Positions 23,312 through 32,318 of a DNA stretch of 64,000 bases are shown piece by piece. The notes under the pieces are model-generated. The model was not told the DNA's origin, made no database searches, and was given only the letters and a program-made list of their open reading frames with translations. Every line of letters begins with the position of its first letter. Position 1 is the first letter of the stretch. The stretch lies in assembly GCA_013036995.1 (NCBI GenBank), contig JAAOXG010000060.1:1-64000 (forward strand). The letters run 5' to 3'. The stretch comes from Lacrimispora defluvii. GTDB lineage: Bacteria; Bacillota; Clostridia; Lachnospirales; Lachnospiraceae. Made by a program: the position numbers and the translations under genes.

Positions 23312-23941
23312 CTTTATGGAATCAAAAAATTTATGGAGGGACTTTTCGGCTTTTTAAAAGAAAAAAATCGTTGGGAGCCGGAAGAAATCCGCTATCTGCT
23401 GAGAAAATCCTATGGAACCCTGTCTGCAGCCTTTGCCCGACGCAGAGTTGATATTGATATGTTTTTGGATAAAAATGGATTGAATATGGAAGCTTCTATC
23501 AGTGATTATACGTACCTGGAAAAAATCAGGCAATCTGTATTAGAACTTGTGGAACTTTATAAAAAAGAGTATGAATCAAATAGCGGCAGGATTTTGAGAA
23601 AAGAGGTTGCCGAAGCGAAGAGCTTTGTAAGAAAACATATGAAGGAAGAGCTGCAGGTGGCAGATATTGCGGCCCTGGTGAATATGAGTGGGAGTTATTT
23701 TTCTCATATATTTAAAAAGGAGGAAGGTATTAGTTTTTTGGAATATGTTTACCGGGTGAGAATGGAACATGCCAGATACTTACTGGAAAGCAGCGATTTA
23801 AAGGTGAATGAGATCGCGGACGAAGTTGGTATCGTTAATCCCAATTATTTTAGTACTCAGTTTAAAAAGAGTGTGGGACAATCCCCTCTGGAATACCGCC
23901 AGGCTCAATTAAATAAAACAGAAGAAAATAGCAGGATTTGA
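23312..23941 (+). pseudogene. 5'-truncated AraC-type (YesN-like) response regulator
   Basis: The frame from about 23312 encodes the linker and C-terminal DNA-binding part of an AraC-family response regulator. The two helix-turn-helix units are visible as VADIAALVNMSGSYFSHIFKK and VNEIADEVGIVNPNYFSTQ, ending in the usual SPLEYRQ. The receiver domain with its phospho-aspartate, expected at the N-terminus, is absent and replaced by antisense recombinase sequence; the open frame runs through the junction from 23225. Relatives sit beside sugar ABC importers and a sensor kinase, so this was probably the activator of the operon starting at 24148. It is likely non-functional or unregulated. Confidence 0.8.
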
Positions 23942-24019
23942 AAGAAAAACAGCAGTATTTTAGAGCATTGACAAAAATGAAAGATTAAGGAGCGGAAAAT
24001 CGAAAGAATTGGGAGAAAG

Positions 24020-24056
24020 ACAGCAGGCGGGGGGATATCTCTTACCTGCTGTTTTT
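24020..24056 (+). terminator. Terminator before the sugar ABC operon
   Basis: ACAGCAGG / CCTGCTGT stem followed by TTTTTGTT, isolating the sugar importer operon from the broken regulator. Confidence 0.75.
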
Positions 24057-24147
24057 GTTATAGTATAGACAGCTGTTACAGTTTGGTCGTGTCATTATTA
24101 TTCAGTAATGGGGTCGAACTGCAATCAAATTATTGGAGGAAGGTATA

Positions 24148-25545
24148 ATGAGAAAATGGAAGAAATTAGGGGCTTTGGGTATGGCATCTGTCATGGCAGT
24201 GTCAGTGATGGCAGGTTGCCAGGGTAGTCAGAAAACGCAGCAGGCAGCCACGTCTGCAGATACTGTAAAAACGGAGGGAGCGAAGACGGAGGGGGAAAAG
24301 ACAGATAACCCGGCCCCCGTGGTTTTGCGGATGTGGGGAGGTGTTCCGGCGGAAGCTGGCCCTCAGGCAGTTTGTGATAACTTCAACCAGCTCTATAAGG
24401 ACAAGGGGATACAGGTTGAGTATGAACGATTTGTAAATGATGATACAGGAAATTTAAAGCTGGAGACAAATCTTCTCTCAGGAGATGGAGTAGATCTTTA
24501 TATGACCTACAGTACCGATGCTCTCACAAAGCGGGCGGAAGGAAACATGGCACTAGATCTTTCAAAGCTGATCGCCCGGGATAATTTCCAACTGACAAAC
24601 TATTTTGGAACTTTGGCTGAGGCATATTACATTAATGGGAAACCCTATTCCATTCCAACAAAGCTTGATCAGTATGGAATTGTATTAAACCAGGACATGT
24701 TTGAAGCAGCGGGAATTGAAATTCCTACGGAATGGACTTTTGATGAATTCAGAGAGATTGCCAAAAAGCTTACTCATGGAGACGGACAGGATAAGGTATA
24801 CGGAATGTTCTGGAATTCCCAACAGGATTTGACTTACCTTTTTACCTATCTGGCAGCCCAGACCAATGGCGGGGATCCTATGTATAAAAATGACAAGGAA
24901 ACCAGCTTTGACGACCCAGTGGTAATTAAATCCGTTGAGCTGATTAATAATATGATGAATGTAGATAAAACATCCCCTACACATACGGACTCTGTGACCC
25001 AGAAACTATCACAGGAAAGCATGTTTTTAACAGGAAAATCTGCCATGACGGTGGGCCCGTGGATTGTAAGAAGCATAAAAGACCAGGCCAGTTATCCTCA
25101 TGAATTTAAAACAGCTTTTGCTCCATATCCGGTGGTAGAGAAAGGGCAGAGAAAGTACACACAAGGAGGTTATGGAGATCATTTATGCATTAATCCCAAG
25201 TCACAAAATATTGATGCAGCATGGGAGTTTGCTAAGTGGTATGCGACAAAAGGAATGCTTCCTGTGGTAGAAGGCGGACGGGTACCTGCTTCAAATACCT
25301 ATAATGCTCTTGAAGTAACAGAGGCATTTGTTTTGGGTGCTGAGAATTATCTGGATGCAGAAACCACACAGAAGATCCTTATAACACCAGCCGATAATTA
25401 CGCAGTTCCTTCTATTACGAATCATATTGCCGAGGTAAAGAAAATAGCAGTCGAAGAATTGGAAGGGATCTTTATCGGAAAGCAGACGGTTGAAGATGGC
25501 ATGAAAAAGGCCAAAGCAAGGGCAGATGAGCTTTTGCAAAAATAA
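24148..25545 (+). CDS. Sugar ABC transporter substrate-binding lipoprotein
   Basis: A 465-residue family 1 solute-binding protein (SBP_bac_1) for an oligosaccharide or sugar-like compound. The N-terminus MRKWKKLGALGMASVMAVSV leads to lipobox MAGC (Cys24) and a Thr/Glu/Lys-rich linker. The mature part has VLRMWGGVPAEAGPQAV at the start and TGKSAMTVGPWIVRSIKD and a YGDHLCINP block in the middle, as in the family. GGAGGA at 24135-24140 sets ATG 24148. Two permeases follow; the ATPase gene is absent, as usual for such operons that share an MsmX-type ATPase. Substrate unknown. Confidence 0.9.
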   Translation: MRKWKKLGALGMASVMAVSVMAGCQGSQKTQQAATSADTVKTEGAKTEGEKTDNPAPVVLRMWGGVPAEAGPQAVCDNFNQLYKDKGIQVEYERFVNDDTGNLKLETNLLSGDGVDLYMTYSTDALTKRAEGNMALDLSKLIARDNFQLTNYFGTLAEAYYINGKPYSIPTKLDQYGIVLNQDMFEAAGIEIPTEWTFDEFREIAKKLTHGDGQDKVYGMFWNSQQDLTYLFTYLAAQTNGGDPMYKNDKETSFDDPVVIKSVELINNMMNVDKTSPTHTDSVTQKLSQESMFLTGKSAMTVGPWIVRSIKDQASYPHEFKTAFAPYPVVEKGQRKYTQGGYGDHLCINPKSQNIDAAWEFAKWYATKGMLPVVEGGRVPASNTYNALEVTEAFVLGAENYLDAETTQKILITPADNYAVPSITNHIAEVKKIAVEELEGIFIGKQTVEDGMKKAKARADELLQK

Positions 25546-25557
25546 TCAGAGATAAGA

Positions 25558-25596
25558 TTCCCGGAGCTGCCGAAAATGAGACGGCAGCTCCGGGAA
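25558..25596 (+). other. Strong hairpin between binding-protein and permease genes
   Basis: TTCCCGGAGCTGCCG pairs perfectly with CGGCAGCTCCGGGAA (15 bp, 9-base loop). No T run follows, so it is more likely an mRNA-stabilising or partial-termination element that keeps the receptor more abundant than the permeases. Confidence 0.75.
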
Positions 25597-25624
25597 AATA
25601 AAAAGAGAGGAGGGAATCATTGAC

Positions 25625-26521
25625 ATGAAAAAAATCAGGCTTAGCAAACAGTTAAAAATAGATTTGACAGGCTATGCTTTCATAATGCCCAATATTATCG
25701 GTGTATGTCTTTTTACCTTGTTTCCTATGATCTTTTCCCTGATTATCAGTTTTACGGACTGGGATTATACAAAAGGAATTGGAAACTGGAACTTTATTGG
25801 TCTTACGAATTTTGCTGAAATGTGGCAGGATGAATGGTTTACCAGTTCTCTGATTAACACCATAATTTTTGCGGTGGGAGTGGTGCCAGTGACGGTATTT
25901 CTGGCACTGATACTGGCGGTCATCATTGATAAATACTGTGTTGCCAGACTTCCCATGAGGCTGGCGCTTTTTATGCCTTATATTTCTAATATTGTGGCAG
26001 TAGCCATAGTATGGGTGATGATGTATTCTCCCTGGGGACCATTTACCCAGCTGGTAAAGCTCTTCGGCATGGAGAATCCTCCCCAGTGGCTGGGAGATAC
26101 AACATGGGCCCTTCCGGCTCTGATGCTAATGACCGTATGGTCCGGAGTGGGTTATTCAAATATGATCTATACGTCGGCACTTCAAGGGCTTCCGCAGGAT
26201 GTTTATGAGGCTGCGGACATTGACGGAGCGAATGAAATTCAAAAGTTTTTCAGACTTACGATTCCGTTTCTGTCACCAACCACCTTTTTCCTAATTATTA
26301 CTACATTTATCACTTCCTTCCAGGTGTTTGCTCCGATCCAGATTATGACAAGGGGCGGCCCAGGAACGGCTACCAATGTGTTGGTGTACTATATTTACAC
26401 TTCAGCCTTTACCTTCTATAAAATGGGATATGCCTCCGCCATGTCATGGATCTTATTTTTAATTCTTTTTGGCATAACAATGTTTCAATGGGCAGGGCAG
26501 AAAAAATGGGTCAGTTATTAA
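25625..26521 (+). CDS. Sugar ABC transporter permease (MalF/UgpA type)
   Basis: A 298-residue integral membrane protein with six predicted spans, first of a permease pair. After the cytoplasmic N-terminus come YAFIMPNIIGVCLFTLFPMI and the EAA loop QDVYEAADIDGANEIQKFF followed by RLTIPFLSP, which contacts the ATPase. AGGAGGG precedes ATG 25625. It follows the binding-protein gene after the strong hairpin and is separated from its partner permease by an unusual 52-bp triplicate repeat. Confidence 0.9.
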   Translation: MKKIRLSKQLKIDLTGYAFIMPNIIGVCLFTLFPMIFSLIISFTDWDYTKGIGNWNFIGLTNFAEMWQDEWFTSSLINTIIFAVGVVPVTVFLALILAVIIDKYCVARLPMRLALFMPYISNIVAVAIVWVMMYSPWGPFTQLVKLFGMENPPQWLGDTTWALPALMLMTVWSGVGYSNMIYTSALQGLPQDVYEAADIDGANEIQKFFRLTIPFLSPTTFFLIITTFITSFQVFAPIQIMTRGGPGTATNVLVYYIYTSAFTFYKMGYASAMSWILFLILFGITMFQWAGQKKWVSY

Positions 26522-26532
26522 AGGCAGGAAAT

Positions 26533-26688
26533 ACCCTGCGGGTATCCCTGTATGCCCAAAGGGCGTGGGCAATTAAGAGGAAACACCCTGCGGGTATCCC
26601 TGTATGCCCAAAGGGCGTGGGCAATTAAGAGGAAACACCCTGCGGGTATCCCTGTATGCCCAAAGGGCGTGGGCAATTAAGAGGAAAG
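26533..26688 (+). repeat. Three tandem copies of a 52-bp palindromic unit
   Basis: The interval between the two permease genes is three near-identical 52-bp units (starts about 26533, 26585 and 26637). Each holds two small hairpins, ACCC-TGC-GGGT and TGCCC-AAAGGGCGT-GGGCA (with GCCC-AAA-GGGC nested), then a purine-rich AAGAGGAAA resembling a ribosome binding site. Copies 2 and 3 appear identical and copy 1 differs at its left edge. Its copy number may tune expression of the downstream permease. Confidence 0.88.
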
Positions 26689-26700
26689 TAGGCGGATGAA

Positions 26701-27552
26701 ATGAAGAATTATAAACGGATTATCTTAAAGGTTCTGTTTACCGCAGTCATAGGGGTTCTGGCTTTCTCCATGATAACACCGTTTTTGTGGATGATTTCGG
26801 CATCAATGAAGCTTCCTATGGATGTAATGAAGCTGCCGATTGAATGGATACCAAAGTATTTTTACCCGGATAACTATAAGAAAGTGTGGAATGTAGGTGG
26901 GCTGGCAGCAAGGGATTATCATTTCGGTCTTGCATACTGGAATTCCATAAAGATCGCAGCGATTAATTTAACGGGATCTGTGCTAACCAGTACACTGGCA
27001 GGGTATGCTTTTGCCAAAATAAAGTTCAGAGGGCGAAATGCTCTGTTTCTGATTTACCTTGCTACCATGATGATCCCCAGCCAGGTAACGCTAATCCCCA
27101 AGTTTGTTATGTTTAACAAAATGGGGCTGACCGGAACCCACTTAACCCTTATTTTGCCGGGACTGATTACTATAACAGGCACATTTCTTATGCGTCAGTA
27201 TTTTATGCAGATTCCGGATGAACTGAGGGAGTCTGCAAGGGTGGATGGTGCCCATGAATTTCTCATCTGGCTAAAGATTATGGTGCCAATTGCCAAGCCT
27301 AACATGGCATCTCTGGCTATGGTGGTGTTCCTTTGGAACTGGAACAGTTATTTAGAACCGCTGGTGTTTTTAAGCGACTGGAGGTTGTATACAATTCCCA
27401 TTGCCCTGACAAATTTTATTGAAGAAAGCGTGACGGAATATAATTTGGTCATGGCGGCAGCAGCCTCTGCCCTGGTTCCGGCTTTCCTCGTATTTTTACT
27501 TGGGCAGAAATTTCTTGTCAAGGGTCTGGTGGCCGGCGCGGTGAAAGGTTAA
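26701..27552 (+). CDS. Sugar ABC transporter permease (MalG type)
   Basis: A 283-residue membrane subunit with six predicted spans, partner of the upstream permease. The EAA loop is ELRESARVDGAHEFLIWLKI followed by MVPIAKPNMA. The first hydrophobic stretch, FTAVIGVLAFSMITPFLWMI, has the MalG-type pattern. A weak AGGCGG stands 8 bases before ATG 26701. It ends 10 bases before the first FAD oxidoreductase gene, so import and oxidation genes share an operon. Confidence 0.9.
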   Translation: MKNYKRIILKVLFTAVIGVLAFSMITPFLWMISASMKLPMDVMKLPIEWIPKYFYPDNYKKVWNVGGLAARDYHFGLAYWNSIKIAAINLTGSVLTSTLAGYAFAKIKFRGRNALFLIYLATMMIPSQVTLIPKFVMFNKMGLTGTHLTLILPGLITITGTFLMRQYFMQIPDELRESARVDGAHEFLIWLKIMVPIAKPNMASLAMVVFLWNWNSYLEPLVFLSDWRLYTIPIALTNFIEESVTEYNLVMAAAASALVPAFLVFLLGQKFLVKGLVAGAVKG

Positions 27553-27562
27553 GGTTGATAAT

Positions 27563-28846
27563 ATGAAATACATAATAGAAAACGAGAGAAAAATACCAGT
27601 AGTACGTGAAGTGGATGTGTTGGTACTGGGCGGTGGTCCGGCCGGAATTGGAGCGGCGGTTGCAGCAGCAAGGGAAGGCGCTGTAACTATGCTGGCAGAA
27701 CAGACGGGTGATGTAGGAGGAATTGCGACAACGGGTCTTATGAGTCACTGGACGGGAAAAACAGAAGGGGGACTTTATGAAGAAATTCTAAGTCGTTCCG
27801 CAGAATTAACAGGAGAAGGACGGCAGATCATTAATCCGGAGCGTTTAAAAACAATTTTCCTGCGCATGCTTACGGAGGCAGGAGTTTACCTCCGGCTGTA
27901 CTCCTTTGCCAGCGATGTCATTATGAATGATCATGTGATTCAGGGAGTCGTTCTGGAAAGCAAATCCGGCAGGGAGGCTGTGCTTGCAAAGATTGTCATT
28001 GATGCCACTGGTGATGGAGATATTGCTGCCAGGGCAGGCGCACCTTATTTTAAAGGCAGAGAAAGCGACGGGCTTATGCAGCCGGCTACGATTATGTTTA
28101 AGGTGGCTGGCGTAGATGAGGAAAGAGCCGTTTTTCCAGGTGGGTTTGAAGAAAGCTTTTCCCTCCCTGACGGGGATTTACAGGAGCTCGGGAAAAAACA
28201 TCTGCCAGGTCCTGCGGGACATGTGCTCTTATATAGAACAACGCTCCCAGGAATTGTGACCTGTAATATGACCAACTGCACCGGGGTCGACGGAACGAAT
28301 GTGGAGGATCTTACTAAAGCAACTCTGGTGTGCAGAGAGCAGATGGATGATATTGTTGTTTTTCTAAAAAGATATGTTCCTGGTTTTGAAAATTGCTATA
28401 TTATCAGTTCTGCTTCTCTGATGGGAATTCGGGAAACCAGGCATTTTAAGGGGGAGGAGACTATAACAGAGCAGGATATTTTAGAGGCCAGGGTATTTGA
28501 TAACTGGGTGGTAACAAAGGCAAACTTTAATTTTGATGTACATAATTTAACCGGAAATGGACTTGATGAAACCGGCTGTCAAAAGCATTTTCCACAGATA
28601 AACGGATATACCATTCCTTACGGTTGCTTTGTGCCTTTGAAAATTGACAATCTATATCTGGCGGGAAGAAATATTTCAGGAACCCACATGGCTCATTCCA
28701 ATTATCGCGTTATGCCCATTTGCGTCAACATGGGGCAGGCGGTAGGCATTGCCGCATCCATGTGTGCTGCCTCCAAAGTGGTTCCCAGATTTCTTGAAGT
28801 AAAAAAAGTACAAAACCGTCTAATGGAACTGGGGGTGAGTCCGTGA
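27563..28846 (+). CDS. FAD-dependent oxidoreductase (FAD_oxidored, PF12831-like), first copy
   Basis: A 427-residue flavoprotein with the dinucleotide loop VLVLGGGPAGIGAAVAAAREG at residues 15-35 and the second FAD block IVIDATGDGDIAARAGAP near 150, followed by a C-terminal LYLAGRNISGTHMAHSNYRVM block that closes the FAD site. This family oxidises unknown hydroxyl or sugar-like substrates. AAAGG at 27544-27548 precedes ATG 27563. It follows the sugar permeases by 10 bases and overlaps the next oxidoreductase, so both probably act on the imported compound. No signal peptide is present, so it acts in the cytoplasm. Confidence 0.82.
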   Translation: MKYIIENERKIPVVREVDVLVLGGGPAGIGAAVAAAREGAVTMLAEQTGDVGGIATTGLMSHWTGKTEGGLYEEILSRSAELTGEGRQIINPERLKTIFLRMLTEAGVYLRLYSFASDVIMNDHVIQGVVLESKSGREAVLAKIVIDATGDGDIAARAGAPYFKGRESDGLMQPATIMFKVAGVDEERAVFPGGFEESFSLPDGDLQELGKKHLPGPAGHVLLYRTTLPGIVTCNMTNCTGVDGTNVEDLTKATLVCREQMDDIVVFLKRYVPGFENCYIISSASLMGIRETRHFKGEETITEQDILEARVFDNWVVTKANFNFDVHNLTGNGLDETGCQKHFPQINGYTIPYGCFVPLKIDNLYLAGRNISGTHMAHSNYRVMPICVNMGQAVGIAASMCAASKVVPRFLEVKKVQNRLMELGVSP

Positions 28847-30594
28847 TAGTCTGCCAATATGATTTTGTAGTAGTGGGAGGCGGCATGTCTGGCGTCTGTG
28901 CGGCCATAGCCGCCGCCAGAAGAGGCGTGAAAACGGCTTTGGTTCATAACAGGCCAGTGTTAGGGGGAAATGCCAGTTCTGAAATACGGATGCATATCTG
29001 TGGGGCAGATCATCATATGTCGGCTCCTAATGCAAGAGAAACCGGAATTCTGGAAGAAATACTTTTAGAAAACAAGCTCAGAAACCCGGAAATGGTATAC
29101 CCTATTTTTGATTCGGTTCTATGGGAAAAGGTTCATTATCAGAAAAATCTCACTCTTTATTTAAATACCCATATGACTGAGGTTCTATGTGATGGTGACA
29201 GGATTGAAGCAATATGCGCTTTGCAAATGACAACGGAAAAATCCTTCTGCATTTATGGCAGCTTGTTTTTAGATGCAACTGGAGATGGCGTTCTGGGAGC
29301 CAAAGCCGGAGCGGAATATCGGATCGGCAGAGAGAGCTGTTCTCAATATGGAGAGTCCCTGGCACCGGAAAAAGAAGATCCTTATACCATGGGAAATTCT
29401 CTCATGTTCAAAGCCAGAGACATGGGGCATGAGGTGCCCTTTATAAAGCCCTTCTGGGCTAATACCTATACAGAAGAGCAGCTTAGGCTTCGGGACCACA
29501 GTGACATTACTTCCGGTTATTGGTGGATTGAGTTGGGAGGCGGAGAGCATGATGTGATTTCCCAAGGGGAAGAACTTCGTGATGAACTGCTTAAAGCCGT
29601 GTTTGGTGTGTGGGATCATATTAAAAACGGCGGGGAACAAGGAGCGGAAAAAATGGAATTAGAATGGGTGGGATTTCTGCCTGGAAAAAGGGAAAGCCGA
29701 CGGCTTATGGGCGATTATGTTCTGACAGAAAAAGATTGTCTGGAAAGCACCCGGTTTGATGATGCCGTAGCCTATGGAGGGTGGCCTATGGATATCCATA
29801 CGGTGGAAGGCTTTTTGAATGAGAGCGACGTACCTACAGTATGGAACCAGGTTAACGGCATGTATTCCATTCCTTACCGGTGCCTGTATTCAAAAAATAT
29901 CCGGAATCTGTTTTTGGGAGGCAGGGCTATCAGTTGTTCCCATGTGGCATTTTCCTCTACAAGGGTGATGGGAACCTGTGCGGTAGTAGGCCAGGCGGTT
30001 GGTACAGCTGCTTCCATGGCAGTAACAAGAAATCTGGAGCCAAGAAAGCTCCTGGATTATGTGGAAGAACTACAGCAGGAACTTCTAAAAGATGACTGCT
30101 ATATTCCCTGTGTTATTAACAAAGATCCTGCTGACTATGCCAGACAGGCGGTGGTGACAGCAGACAGCCACATTCCGGGATGCGATCCGGAAAAAGTGAT
30201 AAACGGAGTGGCAAGAACGGTGGAGGAAGAGACAAACTGCTGGCGTGCACCCATAGAGAGCCGTCCATCTATTCTTCTTTCTCTTCCGGAGAAGATGCCC
30301 ATCCGGGAAATTCGTCTGACTCTGGATTCTAATTTAAGCAAAGAAATCACTCCGTCCATAAATCAGAGTGTTCTGTCCAGGCAGAAGTCCGGGCCGCCAC
30401 AGGAACTGATAAAGGAATACGAAGTGAATATTCTTCTAAATGGAAAGGTTGTGAAGCATATGGCCGCCCAGTCTTATGGACAGAGGCTCCAATGTCTTTT
30501 CCCTGGCAGTATAGACGGAGATGCTGTACAAATCAACGCGATTTCCACATACGGCAGCAGAGACGCAACAATTTTTGAAGTGAGAATTTATTAA
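28843..30594 (+). CDS. FAD-dependent oxidoreductase with C-terminal discoidin-like domain, second copy
   Basis: A 583-residue flavoprotein paralogous to its neighbour: FAD loop FVVVGGGMSGVCAAIAAARRG near residue 6, LDATGDGVLGAKAGAEYR near 145 and LFLGGRAISCSHVAFSSTRV near 360. Residues beyond about 440 form an extra beta-rich region (KVINGVARTVEEETNCWRA, LPEKMPIREIRLTLDSNL) resembling a galactose-binding/F5-8C fold, which may bind a glycan or substrate. The GTG start at 28843 overlaps the previous stop, indicating coupling. No signal peptide is seen, so a cytoplasmic carbohydrate-binding-like domain is notable. Substrate unknown. Confidence 0.8.
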   Translation: MIVCQYDFVVVGGGMSGVCAAIAAARRGVKTALVHNRPVLGGNASSEIRMHICGADHHMSAPNARETGILEEILLENKLRNPEMVYPIFDSVLWEKVHYQKNLTLYLNTHMTEVLCDGDRIEAICALQMTTEKSFCIYGSLFLDATGDGVLGAKAGAEYRIGRESCSQYGESLAPEKEDPYTMGNSLMFKARDMGHEVPFIKPFWANTYTEEQLRLRDHSDITSGYWWIELGGGEHDVISQGEELRDELLKAVFGVWDHIKNGGEQGAEKMELEWVGFLPGKRESRRLMGDYVLTEKDCLESTRFDDAVAYGGWPMDIHTVEGFLNESDVPTVWNQVNGMYSIPYRCLYSKNIRNLFLGGRAISCSHVAFSSTRVMGTCAVVGQAVGTAASMAVTRNLEPRKLLDYVEELQQELLKDDCYIPCVINKDPADYARQAVVTADSHIPGCDPEKVINGVARTVEEETNCWRAPIESRPSILLSLPEKMPIREIRLTLDSNLSKEITPSINQSVLSRQKSGPPQELIKEYEVNILLNGKVVKHMAAQSYGQRLQCLFPGSIDGDAVQINAISTYGSRDATIFEVRIY

Positions 30595-30610
30595 TTAAAA
30601 AATAAGCTGT

Positions 30611-30655
30611 GCCTTCTTCAGGGGAAAAGATTCCAGGAGAAGGCTTTTTTTTTTT
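30611..30655 (+). terminator. Terminator of the sugar importer operon
   Basis: GCCTTCT / AGAAGGC stem around a 20-base loop with a run of eleven T. Confidence 0.8.
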
Positions 30656-30749
30656 ACGGTAGTAGAAATATCCCCCTGCTATTTATGCCGGTTTACAGCC
30701 TGGAGGACTCCGTTCTGGATAATAAAAAAAATAAGTATAAGAAACATCA

Positions 30750-30778
30750 TTGACAATATCACTAATTAGTGATATATT
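30750..30778 (+). promoter_or_regulatory. marR promoter with perfect 20-bp operator in the spacer
   Basis: TTGACA (30750-30755), 17 bases, TATATT (30773-30778). The spacer contains ATATCACTAATTAGTGATAT (30756-30775), a perfect palindrome of the size MarR-family dimers bind. A regulator here would block polymerase directly, so autorepression is expected. Confidence 0.75.
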
Positions 30779-30784
30779 AAAACT

Positions 30785-31264
30785 ATGAAAAAGAACACTA
30801 TATCTTATGGAAAAGAAAACGATACCAATTTAAAAGCATTCATTGGACTCAGCAGAACAACCCAGGCACTTCACAGAAGAGCGGGTGCTATTTTTAGCCA
30901 GGGAGGTCTCACATCAGCGCAGTTTGCTGTGCTCGAGGCATTGTACCACAAAGGCGATTTAACAATTAACGAGATTATCGACAGTATACTTTCTACCTCC
31001 GGAAATATGACGGTGGTAATTAACAATCTGGAAAAAGATGCCATGATAGAAAGACATCCCAATCCAAATGATAAAAGGTCCTGTATTATTGCAATCACGC
31101 AAAAGGGGAGAGAGAAAATTGAAGAGATCTTCCCCAGGCACGTGGAAGATTTAGCAGAGAGTTTTACCGGACTGAATGAAGAGGAAAAGGAAATGTTAGT
31201 GCTTCTGTTAAAAAAAATAAACACAAGGAGTGAATCAAATGAGCAAAAAAATAAAGGCAATTGA
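30785..31264 (+). CDS. MarR family transcriptional regulator
   Basis: A 159-residue winged-helix regulator. The DNA-binding core is visible as LTINEIIDSILSTSGNMTVV with the wing in MIERHPNPNDKRSCIIAIT, where the D-x-R-S wing signature is typical of MarR. It overlaps the pirin gene by 26 bases, so the two are cotranscribed and the palindrome in its promoter probably makes both self-regulated. The predicted transcription start is at or next to the ATG and there is no ribosome binding site, so the mRNA may be leaderless. The inducing signal is unknown; oxidative or phenolic compounds are typical for MarR-pirin pairs. Confidence 0.88.
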   Translation: MKKNTISYGKENDTNLKAFIGLSRTTQALHRRAGAIFSQGGLTSAQFAVLEALYHKGDLTINEIIDSILSTSGNMTVVINNLEKDAMIERHPNPNDKRSCIIAITQKGREKIEEIFPRHVEDLAESFTGLNEEEKEMLVLLLKKINTRSESNEQKNKGN

Positions 31265-32255
31265 AAAAATAGGATTTCAATGGGGAATGGATAGTCCGTT
31301 TCTGGCATGCATGCATCACAAGGATCAGTTCCCGGCAGGGAATGATGTACAGGGACCTGCGGTTTCTTTAGCAGGAAGAAATATAGGGAATGATTTTTCC
31401 GGAAAAGACGGCTTTAGTATGTATCATGGAGAAAAGGTTCCGGGATTTCCAGTTCACCCACACCGTGGTTTTGAAACTGTTACCGTCGTACTGGAAGGAA
31501 TTGTTGACCACTTTGATTCCAAGGGTGCAGAAGGACGCTATGGAAATGGAGACGTTCAGTGGCTGACTACCGGAGCAGGATGCCAGCATGTGGAGATGTT
31601 CCCGCTGATTCATCAGGATCAGGAAAATCCTCTGGAGCTATTTCAGATCTGGCTGAATTTACCGGCAAAGAGTAAATTTGCAGATCCGGATTATAAGATG
31701 CTCTGGGCAGAAGAGATTCCAGTAATTAAGCATACCAATGAAAAGGGAAAGACAGCAACCATCCGTTTAATTGCTGGTAAATACGAAGACCAAAAGAGCC
31801 TGGAGCCGACAAAAAATTCATGGGCTGCAAAGGAAGAAAATCATGTGGGAATCCAGCTTGTCATACTTGAGCCTCAGGCAGAGTTTCAAATCGCTGCAGG
31901 TTCTAAGACCTTAAACCGCAACCTGTATTTTTATAAGGGAAGCAGCTCCATCACCATTGACGGTAGGGATATTGATCCCTCTACCCGCATCAAGCTTTCA
32001 GGGGAAGATGAAATTACTGTGGGGAATGGAGATACAACCAGTTACCTTTTACTCCTGGAAGGGGAACCAATTAATGAACCAGTCGCACAATTTGGACCCT
32101 TTGTTATGAATTCCGAACAGGAAATACGAAAGGCATATGAGGATTATCAGAGAACACAGTTCGGAGGCTGGCCATGGCATAATGATGAGCCGGTTCATGA
32201 TAGGGAGATGGGAAGATTTGCCCGCTATCCAGATGGAAGTGTGGTTAAGAGGTAA
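31239..32255 (+). CDS. Pirin family protein (bicupin)
   Basis: A 338-residue cytoplasmic bicupin. The metal site of the N-terminal barrel is visible in GFPVHPHRGFETVTVVLEG and GDVQWLTTGAGCQHVEMF, with H-x-H and later His/Glu ligands as in pirin and quercetinase-like proteins. The C-terminal cupin spans about 190-290. The tail with PFVMNSEQEIRKAYEDYQRT and FGGWPW is a pirin hallmark. AAGGAG at 31225-31230 with 8-9 base spacing favours ATG 31239 over GTG 31230. Members are redox-linked or degrade flavonoids; the activity here is unknown. Confidence 0.9.
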   Translation: MSKKIKAIEKIGFQWGMDSPFLACMHHKDQFPAGNDVQGPAVSLAGRNIGNDFSGKDGFSMYHGEKVPGFPVHPHRGFETVTVVLEGIVDHFDSKGAEGRYGNGDVQWLTTGAGCQHVEMFPLIHQDQENPLELFQIWLNLPAKSKFADPDYKMLWAEEIPVIKHTNEKGKTATIRLIAGKYEDQKSLEPTKNSWAAKEENHVGIQLVILEPQAEFQIAAGSKTLNRNLYFYKGSSSITIDGRDIDPSTRIKLSGEDEITVGNGDTTSYLLLLEGEPINEPVAQFGPFVMNSEQEIRKAYEDYQRTQFGGWPWHNDEPVHDREMGRFARYPDGSVVKR

Positions 32256-32318
32256 TGGTTATCAGGCATAATGGGTCTGGTATAAGTAGACGTATAACAA
32301 AATAACTGGATAGAAAGA

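Noticed and set aside
26446..26628. Open frame crossing the 52-bp repeats
   Set aside because: It starts inside the permease gene and exists only because the repeat unit lacks a stop in that frame; no initiation signals.
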